Source: Pipra filicauda (Eukaryota; Chordata; Aves; Passeriformes; Pipridae). From it: a stretch of DNA of 64,000 bases. A program made the position numbers and the translations under genes. Of this stretch, positions 45,821-55,699 are shown one piece after another. The notes under the pieces are model-generated. The model saw only the letters and a program-made list of their open reading frames with translations, ran no database searches and was not told the origin of the DNA. Numbering within the stretch: the first letter of the stretch is position 1; every line of letters begins with the position of its first letter. The DNA lies in the NCBI RefSeq assembly GCF_003945595.2, contig NW_024104302.1:2064408-2128407 (forward strand). The letters run 5' to 3'.

Positions 45821-48800
45821 ATGGGCGGCGCGGTGCCGGTGCCGGGTCCGGTGCGGGCGCTGCTGCTGCCGGTGCTGGCGGCGGGGCTGTGCGCGGCGCA
45901 GTACGAGCAGTACAGCGTGCGCGGGTTCCCCGCGGCCGCGCTGGAGCCGCTGCAAGGCGCCTACGCGCGGGCGCTGGCTCAGTACGCGGACGCGCAGTGG
46001 GCGGAGAGCGCGCGGGGGCTGGAGGCGAGTCTGCGGCTGCACCGGCTGCTGCGGGACAGCGAGGCGCATTGCCACCGCCGCTGCGCCGGAGAGCCCCCCG
46101 CGGGGTGGGGGGACCCCGCCGAGGAGCCCCGCGCGGAGCGGGACCCCGCGTGGGAGTGGGAGCGGGAGATGCGGCTCTTCGGGCGGCTGCTGCTCCGCGC
46201 CGGCTGCCTGCGCGCCTGCAAGCGCGAGCTGCCCGTGTTCCAGCTGCGCTACCCCCCCGCGCAGACCCTGCGCGACTTCCAGCGCCGCCAGCCCTACCAG
46301 TACCTGCACTACGCGCTCTTCAAGGTGAGGTGGCGCAAGTGGCGGGGGGCGAGGGTGGGGGGGTCCTCTGCCTCCATCCTGCCCCACTCTGATCTAGCCC
46401 CTCCATCCTGCACTCTCTGCTCTGCCCCCGGTTGGGCACACCCCTTCCCGTGTCACCCCTTCCCGGGTCTCAGCCTGTGCCCCTCATCCTGTACCTCCTC
46501 TTCAACACCCCCATCCTGCATCCCCATCCCGTGCCCCCATCCTACACCGTCAGCCTGCACGCCCTGATCTGCATGCCCTGCACCCCTCCCTGCCCCATCC
46601 TGCACCCCCTGAACCCTGCTCCCCTCTATCCTGCACCCTGCTCTCAGGTGCTTTCCCAGCCCGCAGCCCCCTTCCTTCACTCCCCATCTGGCATCCCACC
46701 CTCCCCTGGCTCCTCCATCCTGCTCCTGCACCGTGGCACGTCAGCGTCATCTGGGACGTATCAGGCAGGACGTGAGGGGTGCACCCGGCACTGGGGGCCC
46801 CTGTGATTGTGTCTCCCTACCCCACCTTGTGCTGCCCTGGTTCCCCAGGGTCCCCCTGGCCACGCAGAGCATTGCCTGGGGAGGGGGCACAGGGGCTGCC
46901 CCAGCCGAGGGGCCCAAGCTGGTGGTTCAGTGCCATTGTGATTGTGGTGGGACACGTGTCAGGATGCTCCCTCAGGGAGAAGGACTTGCTTGGCCTCACG
47001 GTGCAGACGTGGAGGGAGGTTACGTGGATGGAGGTTTTGTGGAGGGAGGTTTCATAAGGAATCGCCCCAGGGTGACCCTGTGCTGGCTAAAGTGGCTCTG
47101 GCAGGGGCAGTCCCCTGGTCAGGGTCCCATCCCTGGCCACCTGCCCTTGCGAGTGCTGTTTTAATGCTCACCTGGCAGTGCTGAGGGACAGCCTGTCCCA
47201 ATTCTTAATGCCTTTTCCTCTTGCTGCTCTGGCCCAAACCCACTTCATGGTCAGATCGTTCACCCACCTCCCCCCCCCCAACCTCGCCAACTTCCTCCCC
47301 TGAAGCTGCAACCTGAGAGCCCACAAAGCAGCAGGGGCTGGCCTGGGCTGGTGGCAGTGCTGGAGAAGAGCGGATGTGTGGATCAAACCCACACCACGTG
47401 GATCCATCCTGCACCACATGGATCACTCCCAGCTGGATGTGGAGGCCCATGAGGGGCTGAGCTGTCCCCGTGTGGGACACCAACCCCAGGTTGGTGTGGC
47501 TGGAGTGACCTGTGATGTCCATGTTCCCAGATCCTGTCCGTCCATCGTCACTGCCAGTGGGCTGTTGGGCTCGGGGCTGGCACCATGGGTGCGGGACTGT
47601 TCCCTGCAAGGACTGTCCCTGTGCCCTGCACCCTGTCTGGGTGCTCAGCCCACCTTGGCCGCAGTGTCAGCCCTGGCTGCCCTGCAGCAGGTCTCTGCAC
47701 CAGCTCTTCCTCTCTCCCTAGTCAAATAAGATCGAGAAAGCGGTGTCTGCTGCCCACACCTTCCTGCAGAAGAACCCCAAGCATGAGATGACCTTGAGGT
47801 ACCTGAACTACTACAAGACGATGCTGGATGTGGATGAATACCTGGTTGACCTGGAGGCTCAGCCCTACGAGGTGAGGAGTGGATGGGGCGGGAGAGGGGC
47901 TCCCCAGGGCTCGGTGCATGCCTGGTCCTGCCAAACCCAGAGGGAAGCGGCTCCCCCTCGCTAAGCAGTGCCCACTTGGCCCCTGGCAGCCGATATTCGT
48001 GCGCTCGGTGAAGCTGTACAACAACGGGGATTTCCGGAGCAGCGCGGCCGACATGGAGCAGGCGCTGGCCGAGTACTACAAGGCGTACGAGGACTGCCTG
48101 GCCGGCTGCGAGGGCGCCTACGAGCTGCAGGAGTTCAAGGACTTCTACCCTGCCATCGCAGGTACTGGGGCGCTGGGGGATGGCAGACCCCAGGGGGGTG
48201 CTCAAGGGTGCAGCGCCTGACATCTCCCCCCAGACCACTTCGTGAGCGTGCTGCAGTGCAAGGTGGACTGCGAGACCGAGCTCACCCCCAACGTGGGCGG
48301 CTACTTCGTGGAGAAGTTCGTGGCCACCATGTACCACTACCTGCAGTTTGCCTACTACAAGTGTGAGTGCCTGTGGGAGCGGGGAGGCTGCCCCGGGGAC
48401 ACCCTGGGGTGCTGCGGGCCCCGGGCAGAGTGTCACCCCCGTGTCACCCCCATGTCACCCCCGTGTCACCCGCAGTGAACGACGTGCAGGATGCAGTGCG
48501 CAGCGTCTCCAGCTACATGCTCTTCGACCCGGGCGACACCGTGATGCAGCAGAACCTGGTCTACTACCGCTTCCACCGCGAGCGCTGGCGCCTGCGGGAG
48601 GAGGACTTCGAGCCACGGCCGGTGAGGACCCCCCAGCCCCCTGTCCTGTGGCTCTGTGCCAGCGGGGGGGCTGACGCAGCCCCTCTCCCCCAGGAAGCCG
48701 TGCGGTACCACAACCAGACGGCCGCCCAGAAGAAGATGCTGGAATTCGCTCGGCAGTTCCTGCAGGCCGATGATGAGGTACCCGATGGTGGGGTGCAGAC

Positions 48801-49113
48801 AGATGCCTTTGGGGGTGCTGGGTGGCGTGGGGGGTGCTGTGGGTACCCTGGGGCAGGGCCCTTTCTCGGGTGGAGTGTCTGACCCTCCAAACCAGCCCTG
48901 GAACAGAGGCTGCAGATGAGGCCACCGAGCCCCTCTGCCTCCTCCCGCCCTCCCTCATTGCAGATGGAGGTGGATGGTGGTGAGGGGCCGGAGGCTCTGG
49001 ACCTGCCCTCCGACAGCGAGTTCGAGGGTGAAGGAGACTACGAGGAAGGCTTCTTTGCAGAGTGGTGGCAGGAGCCCAAGACCAAGGGGGACAAAGATGA
49101 CCAAGGTTCCTGA
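45821..49113 (+). CDS. P3H4: Prolyl 3-hydroxylase family member 4 (SC65), non-enzymatic ER collagen-modification factor
   Basis: Leprecan-family ER protein lacking the dioxygenase domain. The family member stabilises the lysyl hydroxylase 1/P3H3/cyclophilin B complex acting on collagen helical lysines. Seven coding exons: 45821-46324, 47722-47871, 47990-48161, 48234-48362, 48476-48621, 48694-48777, 48964-49113. They total 1335 nt, or 444 residues (human 437). It has a signal peptide of about 26 residues ending CAA before QYEQY and the four leprecan CxxxC motifs (CHRRC, CLRAC, CLAGC, CKVDC). Conserved blocks include [37 protein letters not shown] and SYMLFDPGD. The acidic tail ends near [16 protein letters not shown]. 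No KDEL-like signal is present, so ER retention is presumably through partners. The stop in exon 7 was chosen because no good donor precedes it. Confidence 0.95.
46374..46730. repeat. C-rich low-complexity array in P3H4 intron 1
   Basis: Irregular repeats of CCATCCTGCACCCC-like units fill about 350 nt, with C/T-rich plus-strand bias. No coding potential is supported. The rest of the 1.4 kb intron is ordinary, apart from three 15-18 nt GTGGAGGGAGGTT-like copies at about 47010-47055. Confidence 0.7.
48431..48474 (+). repeat. Four-copy 11-bp repeat at the P3H4 exon 5 acceptor
   Basis: TGTCACCC units start at 48431, 48442, 48453 and 48464, an exact 11-nt period. They run directly into the CGCAG acceptor at 48471-48475, so the array forms the polypyrimidine tract of this 113-nt intron. 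Confidence 0.85.
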
Positions 49114-49927
49114 CACAAGGGCTAGGGGCTGTGCTGGAGGGTGGGGGGGCTGCTGCCTGTGTCCCAGTGCCACTGAACCCTCCTTGTTTGCAGAGGTCCT
49201 GTGATGAGCCAGGTGAAAGGGCGCCTGGCCCTGACAGAGCTGGACAGTGGTGGCTCTGTGATGCCATCACGGGGACATTGGACTTCAGGCTCCTGTCAGT
49301 CACTGCATGGACACTCAGGCTTGTGGAGGAGGGCTCATCCTGCCCAGGGTCCTGCAGCAGGGCTGCCTTTGCTGTCTGGATGTCTGCTGCCTTGGCAGAG
49401 CCCAATTCCTGTCGGTGGAGCACCCTTGAACCTCCCTGCCTGCCCACGAGCTCCCCCCAGGCCACCCCTGTCCCCAGTGTCCTCACGAGCCCTGGCCAAC
49501 AGCGGTGCCCCACAGCACGGGGATTTGCTGTATCCCTCAGCTCCTTCCCTGGATCTGTGGATGGTGCACAGGGATTGACCCCTGTGTGGTCTTGAGGGGT
49601 TTGGGGACTGCCCCTTGCTCCAGGAGCAACGCACGATGCTGCTGGAGCCAGTCCTGCCCCTCTCTGGGGCTCCTGCTCCTGTCCCTCCAGCCTCCCAGGC
49701 AATTTGCCAGTCCCTTGAGCCTGGGTCCCCTTGGACCCCAGCCTGGTGCTACAGGGGGCTCCTGGTGTGGCACGTCCCTATGGCACCATGGGGGCTGTGG
49801 TGCCCGTGCCCTGCTGTGCCTTGAATTTTTGCCACACCAGCCCTCTGTAGCCTTAAGCTCTGTTAATTTAATATTTCCCCACTTGCACAGTTGCTCTTTT
49901 TTTAAATATTTACTGGTGCTGAACTTT

Positions 49928-49933
49928 AATAAA
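49928..49933 (+). terminator. P3H4: P3H4 poly(A) signal
   Basis: AATAAA lies about 815 nt past the stop, inside an AT-rich patch (about 49850-49935) that contrasts with the GC-rich 3' UTR before it. Confidence 0.75.
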
Positions 49934-49950
49934 ATCCGTACCAGTCTTTC

Positions 49951-51199
49951 CACAAGTGCCTCCACCACAGGCTCCCGGGCTGGGGTGTGCTGCCGGAGGG
50001 GGAGGGACAGGCCTGTGTGCCCCAATGTAGGTGGGGGGTGGCAGGTTGGAATGACCTCCCTCCTGCCGGCATCAGGGTGTTTTGGGGGCCCATGGGGGGC
50101 TGCTGTTGGTGCTGACAGACCTGTGCCCACCCTGGGATCGCTCCTCCCTCCACATTCCCGCTGCACTTGGAAATTGGCTGGGAGAACTGAAACCGAGAGG
50201 CTGAATCACAGCGTTGGCCCCGGGGGAGGGAAGGGACGGGAATGGAAGGAAGGTGGTGGCAGGAGGCTGCCAGCACCCCACCCTGCCCTGCCCAGAGCCC
50301 CCATTTACCAGGGCTTCCCCAGCTCTGCAGGGCTGAGCCCCCAGACCCACAGGTAGGGCTCGAGGAGGCAGCAAGTGCTGGGGGGAGCACCCGCAGCACC
50401 CTGCACCTGGCAGGGCTGTCCTGTCCCTCGGGAGGACTGGGGTTTGTCACCCGTGGGTCACAGCCACCTCGGGAGGGGAGCGCCAGCCTGGCGGGTGTGG
50501 CCGGCAGCACCCGCGCCTGGATCAGTGGGAAGCTCTCAGCCCAGGGGACAAAGGCTCGTGGATCTTCCCAACAGCTGGGTGAGGGTGGCACTGAGCCCAT
50601 AGGGCCTCCGCCCTGCTCTGACATGCACCTGGGCACCGTGTCCCCTTTGCCAGCCCCAAACTCACGTGGGAGAACACGGCTCCTTGATCCCACTTACCTA
50701 CTGGCACTGGGCACAGCCCCTTGCAGCCCCAAGCTGGGGTTCCAGGGGTCCCTTCCCTGCTCCCACCTGCAGCCAGTGGATGTGCAGGTGCCAGGTGGGA
50801 CCAGCGCTCCTGGGAATGCTGAGCAGGAGCTGCACTGTGGGACAGTGCCAGAGGTGCAGAGATGGGATGCAGGGGCATGAGCAGGGACACGGAGGTGGGA
50901 TGCAGCAGGATGCAGGGGATAAGGCCACAGGACACGGTGGGTTACACGGTGAGGGCAGCACTGCACTCCCCTAACCCCTCTGACCTTGACCAAGGGGGAG
51001 CACAAATGAGATTTCTGGCTGTCATCTCAGCCGTGCTGTGCTCCGCTGTGCCCTGCCCTGCCGTGCTGTGCCATGTGCCCCTTTCCTTGTGCCTGGAGGA
51101 CTCTGCTGTGCTCTGGATTCCCCCATCAGCGCACGGCGATGAATTCCCGCTTTCTTGCAGTGGCGTTGGAGGCTGTTTCTCACCTCTCTGCGGAGCGGA
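49951..51199. other. P3H4-JUP intergenic stretch
   Basis: GC-rich, non-coding sequence with no convincing splice pairs, RNA gene or mobile element. Overlapping open frames on both strands share no recognisable domain and are attributed to base composition. Confidence 0.55.
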
Positions 51200-52460
51200 G
51201 ATTCCCCGCCCGGCAGCGCCCGCAGCCAGACGTGGCAGGGGCCGTGCGTGGGTGCGGGATGTGCCCGCTGACCCCCACCCGGGGCAGAGCTCCCCACACC
51301 TGGGGGTCCTGAGGACGCCCCCACCCCGCGGGCCGGGACGCGCCCCGGGGGTGACTCGGGCGCTGGGTGACGGCGGCTTCGCCCGGGCCGCGGCGGCAGC
51401 GCCCGGCTGGACCGGTCCGGCGGCCCCGGCGTGACGCAGCACCGGCGGCCCCGAGCCCCTCCCGAGCGCCGTTTCCCGCCGCCCCCGCGCTCCCGCCCGG
51501 GGGTCCCGCCCGTCCCGGGGTCCCCGCGGGGGTCCCCGAACCCCCCCGGCCCTGCCCAGGTGCGCCCCGGCCCCGCCCTGCCCCGCCCACTGACGTCACC
51601 CAGGTGGTCCCCTCGTGGTCGCGCCCTTCCCCTCGCGCCGCGGCGCCCCGTCGCCCCGCCCACCCCGCCCCGCTGTCCAATCACCTGCGGGTGGGGGGCG
51701 GGGCGGCCGCGCCCCCGCCAATGGGCAGCGCATAAACACGTCCGGCGGGGGCGGGGCCCGGCGCGCCGGAGGCTTGACGGGCGTGGTAGGTAGCCAATGG
51801 CGACGCGGCGGGGTGGGGGCGGGGCTTGCGGCGGGGCGGGGCCGGGCGCGGGGCGCTGCTCGCCTTTTGTTCGGGCAGGAGCGGGGAGAGACGGTGAGAG
51901 ACGGGAACACCGGGAACGGGGAGGGGAGAGACGGTGAGAGACCGGGACACCGGGAACGGGGAGGGGAGAAGATAGACGCTGAGAGACGGGAACACCGGGA
52001 ACGGGGGTGAGCCACGGTGAGCGGGGACATCGGGCACGGGGGTACCGGGCGGGTACCGGAGTCGCCGGGCATGGGAGAGGGACGGTGAGCGGCACCGGGG
52101 CACTGGGCGAGGAACGACGGTGAGCGGCGATCGGCCGGCGGGACCGGGCAGGGAGCGCTCCAGTGAGCGGGGCCGGGACCGGACAGCACCGGGCGCTCCG
52201 ACTCGTCCCCGCCGCCGCCAGCCGGGACAGGGCTCCCCGTGCGCTGCCCGTGATCGCGGCCGGTCCCGCGCAGGGTAGGGCGGGCGGGTCCCCGGGGCTC
52301 CTCCCGCGGGCGGCTGCGCCGCCCCGGGCCCTTCCCGGCGCTGCGGGAGCCTGTTTGGAAGTCGCGGCCCCGCGCCCCGGTGCGAGCCGGCTGCTCCGGG
52401 CCCATCCCCGGCCCCGCCCGGAGCCGCCGCTGGGCGGGCGAGGCCCTGGCACGGGGCTCT
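51200..52460 (+). promoter_or_regulatory. JUP: Probable JUP CpG-island promoter and untranslated first exon
   Basis: About 1.2 kb of dense CpG sequence. It contains a perfect palindromic cAMP-response element TGACGTCA at 51591-51598 and three CCAAT boxes at 51677-51681, 51718-51722 and 51794-51798. Transcription probably starts shortly after the last CCAAT box (about 51850-51880). The untranslated exon 1 and its donor are uncertain because several donor-like sequences occur. Assignment to JUP rests on orientation and on JUP having an untranslated first exon in other vertebrates. Confidence 0.6.
51883..52060 (+). repeat. About 40-bp minisatellite in the JUP leader region
   Basis: Roughly four head-to-tail copies of a GGGGAGAGACGGTGAGAGAC-led unit, then GGGAACACCGGGAACG, each about 40-43 nt. 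The last copies are degraded. ACGGTGAG, a good 5' splice-site match, recurs at 51891, 51931, 52013 and, beyond the array, near 52082 and 52116. Confidence 0.8.
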
Positions 52461-52795
52461 TACGCAAACTGGGCTGCTCCGTGTCCCGGCTCACACCTGG
52501 GGACACCGCGTGCTGCTCTCGAGGCCGCACCGGAGCCCTTCGACACCGCCGTGCCCACCCGCGGGTCCGGGGCTGCCCCTCGCCCACGGCCGGGCATGTG
52601 GGGTCGTGGGGCTGAGGGGGCCGAGGGGGATCAGGGTGACCTGGCATCACCCAGGCGGTCCCCTGCGGGTGAGGAGTGCTGGGCACAACGCGGCGGGAGG
52701 GTCCCAGTTGAGCCCCTGACAGCGGATATCCGCACCGGGAAACATGGGGGGAGCGAAACTTGGCTGTCTGTCTGATGTTTGGAGAGGAGAGAGCA

Positions 52796-52860
52796 CTCTA
52801 ATTGCGTTAGCTGAGCGATTAGCTTAATTAATCAGGTTTACAGCACAGATGAAAGGATAA
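52796..52860. promoter_or_regulatory. AT-rich element with homeodomain-type cores
   Basis: CTAATTGC, two TTAGCT copies 12 nt apart (52807 and 52819) and TTAATTAATCA lie within 45 nt, at the downstream edge of the JUP CpG island. The contrast with the surrounding GC-rich DNA suggests a constrained element. Function is inferred. Confidence 0.4.
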
Positions 52861-55684
52861 TGCTGAAATGTTGCTGGGAGTTGCCCGGAGAAGGCAAACG
52901 TGGGCTGTCATAGGAACAACGCGGAGAGAGGAGCGTGAGCGCTCACCGAGGGCACGGCGGCTGCCGGGGACGGGCCCGGGGGACCCGTCGTGCCCGCAGG
53001 GGTATGAAGGCATCAGCCTGCACCCGCTCTGGCCAGGCTGCAGGTTCCCTGCACTGTTGGGGTGCCTGAGTTGTCCCCCGTGTCTGGGGTGATGCTCCCT
53101 GTCACATTCTCCCTACCGGAAGGGTGGTGGGTGGTGGGGGCGCCCCGGGACCCAGCTGGGTCTGGCTCCCGCAGTTGCTGCACGTCCTGCTCCAGCCCAC
53201 GTCGTGCTGGCTTTGGCGCTGGTGCCAGCCCCGACGCCCGCGGGCCTGGTGTCCGTCTGCCGTCGGCTGGCGGGGAGCCGGGGGCGCAGCGACTCCCGCC
53301 AGCTGCCGCGGGGACGGGGCTGGAGCGGTGCCGAGGGCTGGAGCGGTGCCGGGAGCGTTTGCTCCGGGCTCTTACTCAGCCTCATCCAGGGCAGGTGCGG
53401 TGCCCGCGGGGGCTGCTCCAGGCCCCACTCTCGGGGTGTCCGGCCCAGCTGGAACCGGGGCTGGGAAGGTTTCAAGGTCCCTTTCTGTGTCCTTGTCGGT
53501 GTTGGAGCTGCTTGGAAGGGTGCAGGGCACCCAGCGGAACCGTCTTTGTGCATCCGAAGCCTGTGGTTGCTCACTGCTTTGGAGGATTTCCCTGAAGTGT
53601 CATGAAAAACCCATTTTGCTGCTAATTTGGCTTAAACAAGTTGGCCATCAGGATGGGGACTGGCGCCCGTGGCTGAGGGTTGTTCTCCCTCCCGGGCCTG
53701 GCCGCTGTGCGGGCGCTGGGACAGACGTGGGTCCCCAGTGCTCAGGGTGCTGGGGGAAGGTGTGGCGGCCGCGCGGGGCCCTCCCTCAGACAATGGCGTT
53801 ACAGTCTATTGTCTGGGCGATGTGCCGTGTCCTTGCCGGCTCCAGGAAGCGCGTTCATCCCCGGCGGGGCGAGCCGGGCTGCTGAGGGGGGTCTCCTGGG
53901 GCTGGGTGTGCGAGTGGTTTGTGCACCGTGCCCGGAGCCCTGATCTCCGCGGCAGCGCGGGCGGGTCATGGCCGGGCTGCAGCCGGGGACCTTGGGGAGT
54001 GTCCCCTCTGGTCCCGGTGCCGTATTTCAGTGTATCATTCGGCGCTGCCCTAATCCCATTAACTCTCCCCTTTGTTTCCCCCACCTGAAGCCCTTACTCA
54101 GCCCTTGCGGCCGGGCAGGCACTGCGGTGCAGCTGCACAGCTCCTTCAGCTCAGCCTGTTCCTGGGAGGACGGTTTCCCTTCAAGGCTGTGGTTTGGTGT
54201 GGGAGCGCTTGATGGGATTTGGCTTTTTATCACACTTCCAGATCTCCGGGATTTAAGACGGCGCTTCTGCCGGGCGCGCTGCCGCTCGCAGATGGCAGAG
54301 CCTGGGAGCAGAGCTGCCCTTGGCCCCGCTCCGCAGGCTGGGGGAGCAGAGCCTCTGCACAGAGAACTTGTAGAACTTTAATTGCAGCATCTGTACCGAG
54401 GCTTGTGCTGGTCTTGAAGGTTTAAATTAGACTGGCTTCTAATTAGAAAAAGTTACAAAGAAATGTAATGTCTATTAAAGAAGTACAAGCCTACCTTGGA
54501 CTTCAGCTGGTGTTTTCCCACCTAGACAGGGTGTGTAGGCACCAGCATCACCCAGAGCTGGGCGTGGGTGGTGGCTCTCAGTACCGTGGTGTGTCAGGGT
54601 GGGTCTGTGCGAATGAAAGCAGCTCAGGAGGACACCAGGGCTGCACTGGTCCCTTGAATCACGCTCTCTGTTCTGGGAGGGATGGTTTTACCCACCGTTT
54701 CGCCATGGACACTATTTGGTGAAGTAGTGGAGGACAGTGGGGGTGGGAAGGTACAGGTGCTCCCTCTTTAAAAAAGGCCTAAACACCACGTCTGTGCTTA
54801 AACAGAGCTGGCCTTGGAGCCACACAGGTCCTTCGCTGTGCAGAGCTCCTCACCCCCTCCCCACCTCTGGCGTGGGAATGCTGCCCGGCTCGTTGATGGC
54901 TGTGGGGGGAGGTGAAGATGTTTCTATTTAGGCAGAGGTTTCAAATACCCTTCTAAATACGCCAGCCCCGATGAGTTCTGCTGCGGCTGCTGACAGGCCC
55001 GGAGGCATCTTGACACGCCTCGGCCGCTCGGCTGCGGAATCGCTTTGGAAACAGGGCAGGAGCCTCGTGCCGCGGGTGCCGGGGCTCGTCGGGCAGCCCG
55101 CGACATCTGCGCCGTCTGATCCCAGCGAGTCCTCGGGCTCCTTCCCAGACCCGGAGCTGGCAGCGGGGTGGAGGCGGAATGCTCGGTGTTTTCCCAATAT
55201 CCCACGCCTGGCTGATCAGACCTGGGAGGGGGTGACGGCGGCAGTGCCCTCCCGGGGGGGCTGCCCGGTGCTGGCGGGGTCACGGACCCCGTGGGGTGGA
55301 TGCGCTGGGGTCCCGCGTGGATTTGGGGGTGGGTGGCTGGATGAGGCGCGTGTGTGTCCGCGGAGGGGGAGAGACCCTTGGCTGCTGGCAGGAACCTGCC
55401 GTAATCGCGGTGACGCGCGGGCAGAGCCCTGGTGACAAATCATTAACTTGCTCCGACAGGCCGGGTGCTGACGGCTGTTGGTGATAATTTCATGTGAAGC
55501 GTCTGAACTTTGCAGCTGTAATGCAACTGGATGGAGAAATTAAGCCGGGGCTCAGCACCTCCACCTCCCTCCCTGCTGCAGTGGCTCTTCCGGCAGGGCC
55601 AGGTGGCAAACCCCATGTTTTGGACCGTGGCTGGAGCTGGGAACAGCCTCCAAGCCCCAGAGCCTGCAATTATCGTGTTCTTAA

Positions 55685-55699
55685 AGAACAACTAGTTCT
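55685..55699. promoter_or_regulatory. Steroid-receptor-like inverted repeat in JUP intron 1
   Basis: AGAACA ACT AGTTCT matches the glucocorticoid/androgen receptor consensus (AGAACAnnnTGTTCT) with one mismatch. It lies within a longer perfect inverted repeat, AAAGAAC-AACTA-GTTCTTT, at 55683-55701. It sits in an AT-rich island. Binding is not shown. Confidence 0.4.

Noticed and set aside
45240..46392. Long overlapping frames around the P3H4 first exon
   Set aside because: Only the frame starting at 45821 gives the signal peptide and leprecan CxxxC motifs. The others are compositional.
49194..49250. Possible extra P3H4 exon after an AG at about 49193
   Set aside because: No usable donor precedes the TGA at 49111, so the exon 7 stop is kept.
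51022..52686. 554-codon open frame on the minus strand in the JUP CpG island
   Set aside because: Pro/Arg/Gly/Ala-rich with no domain, as expected from high GC. Several other frames are open at the same place.
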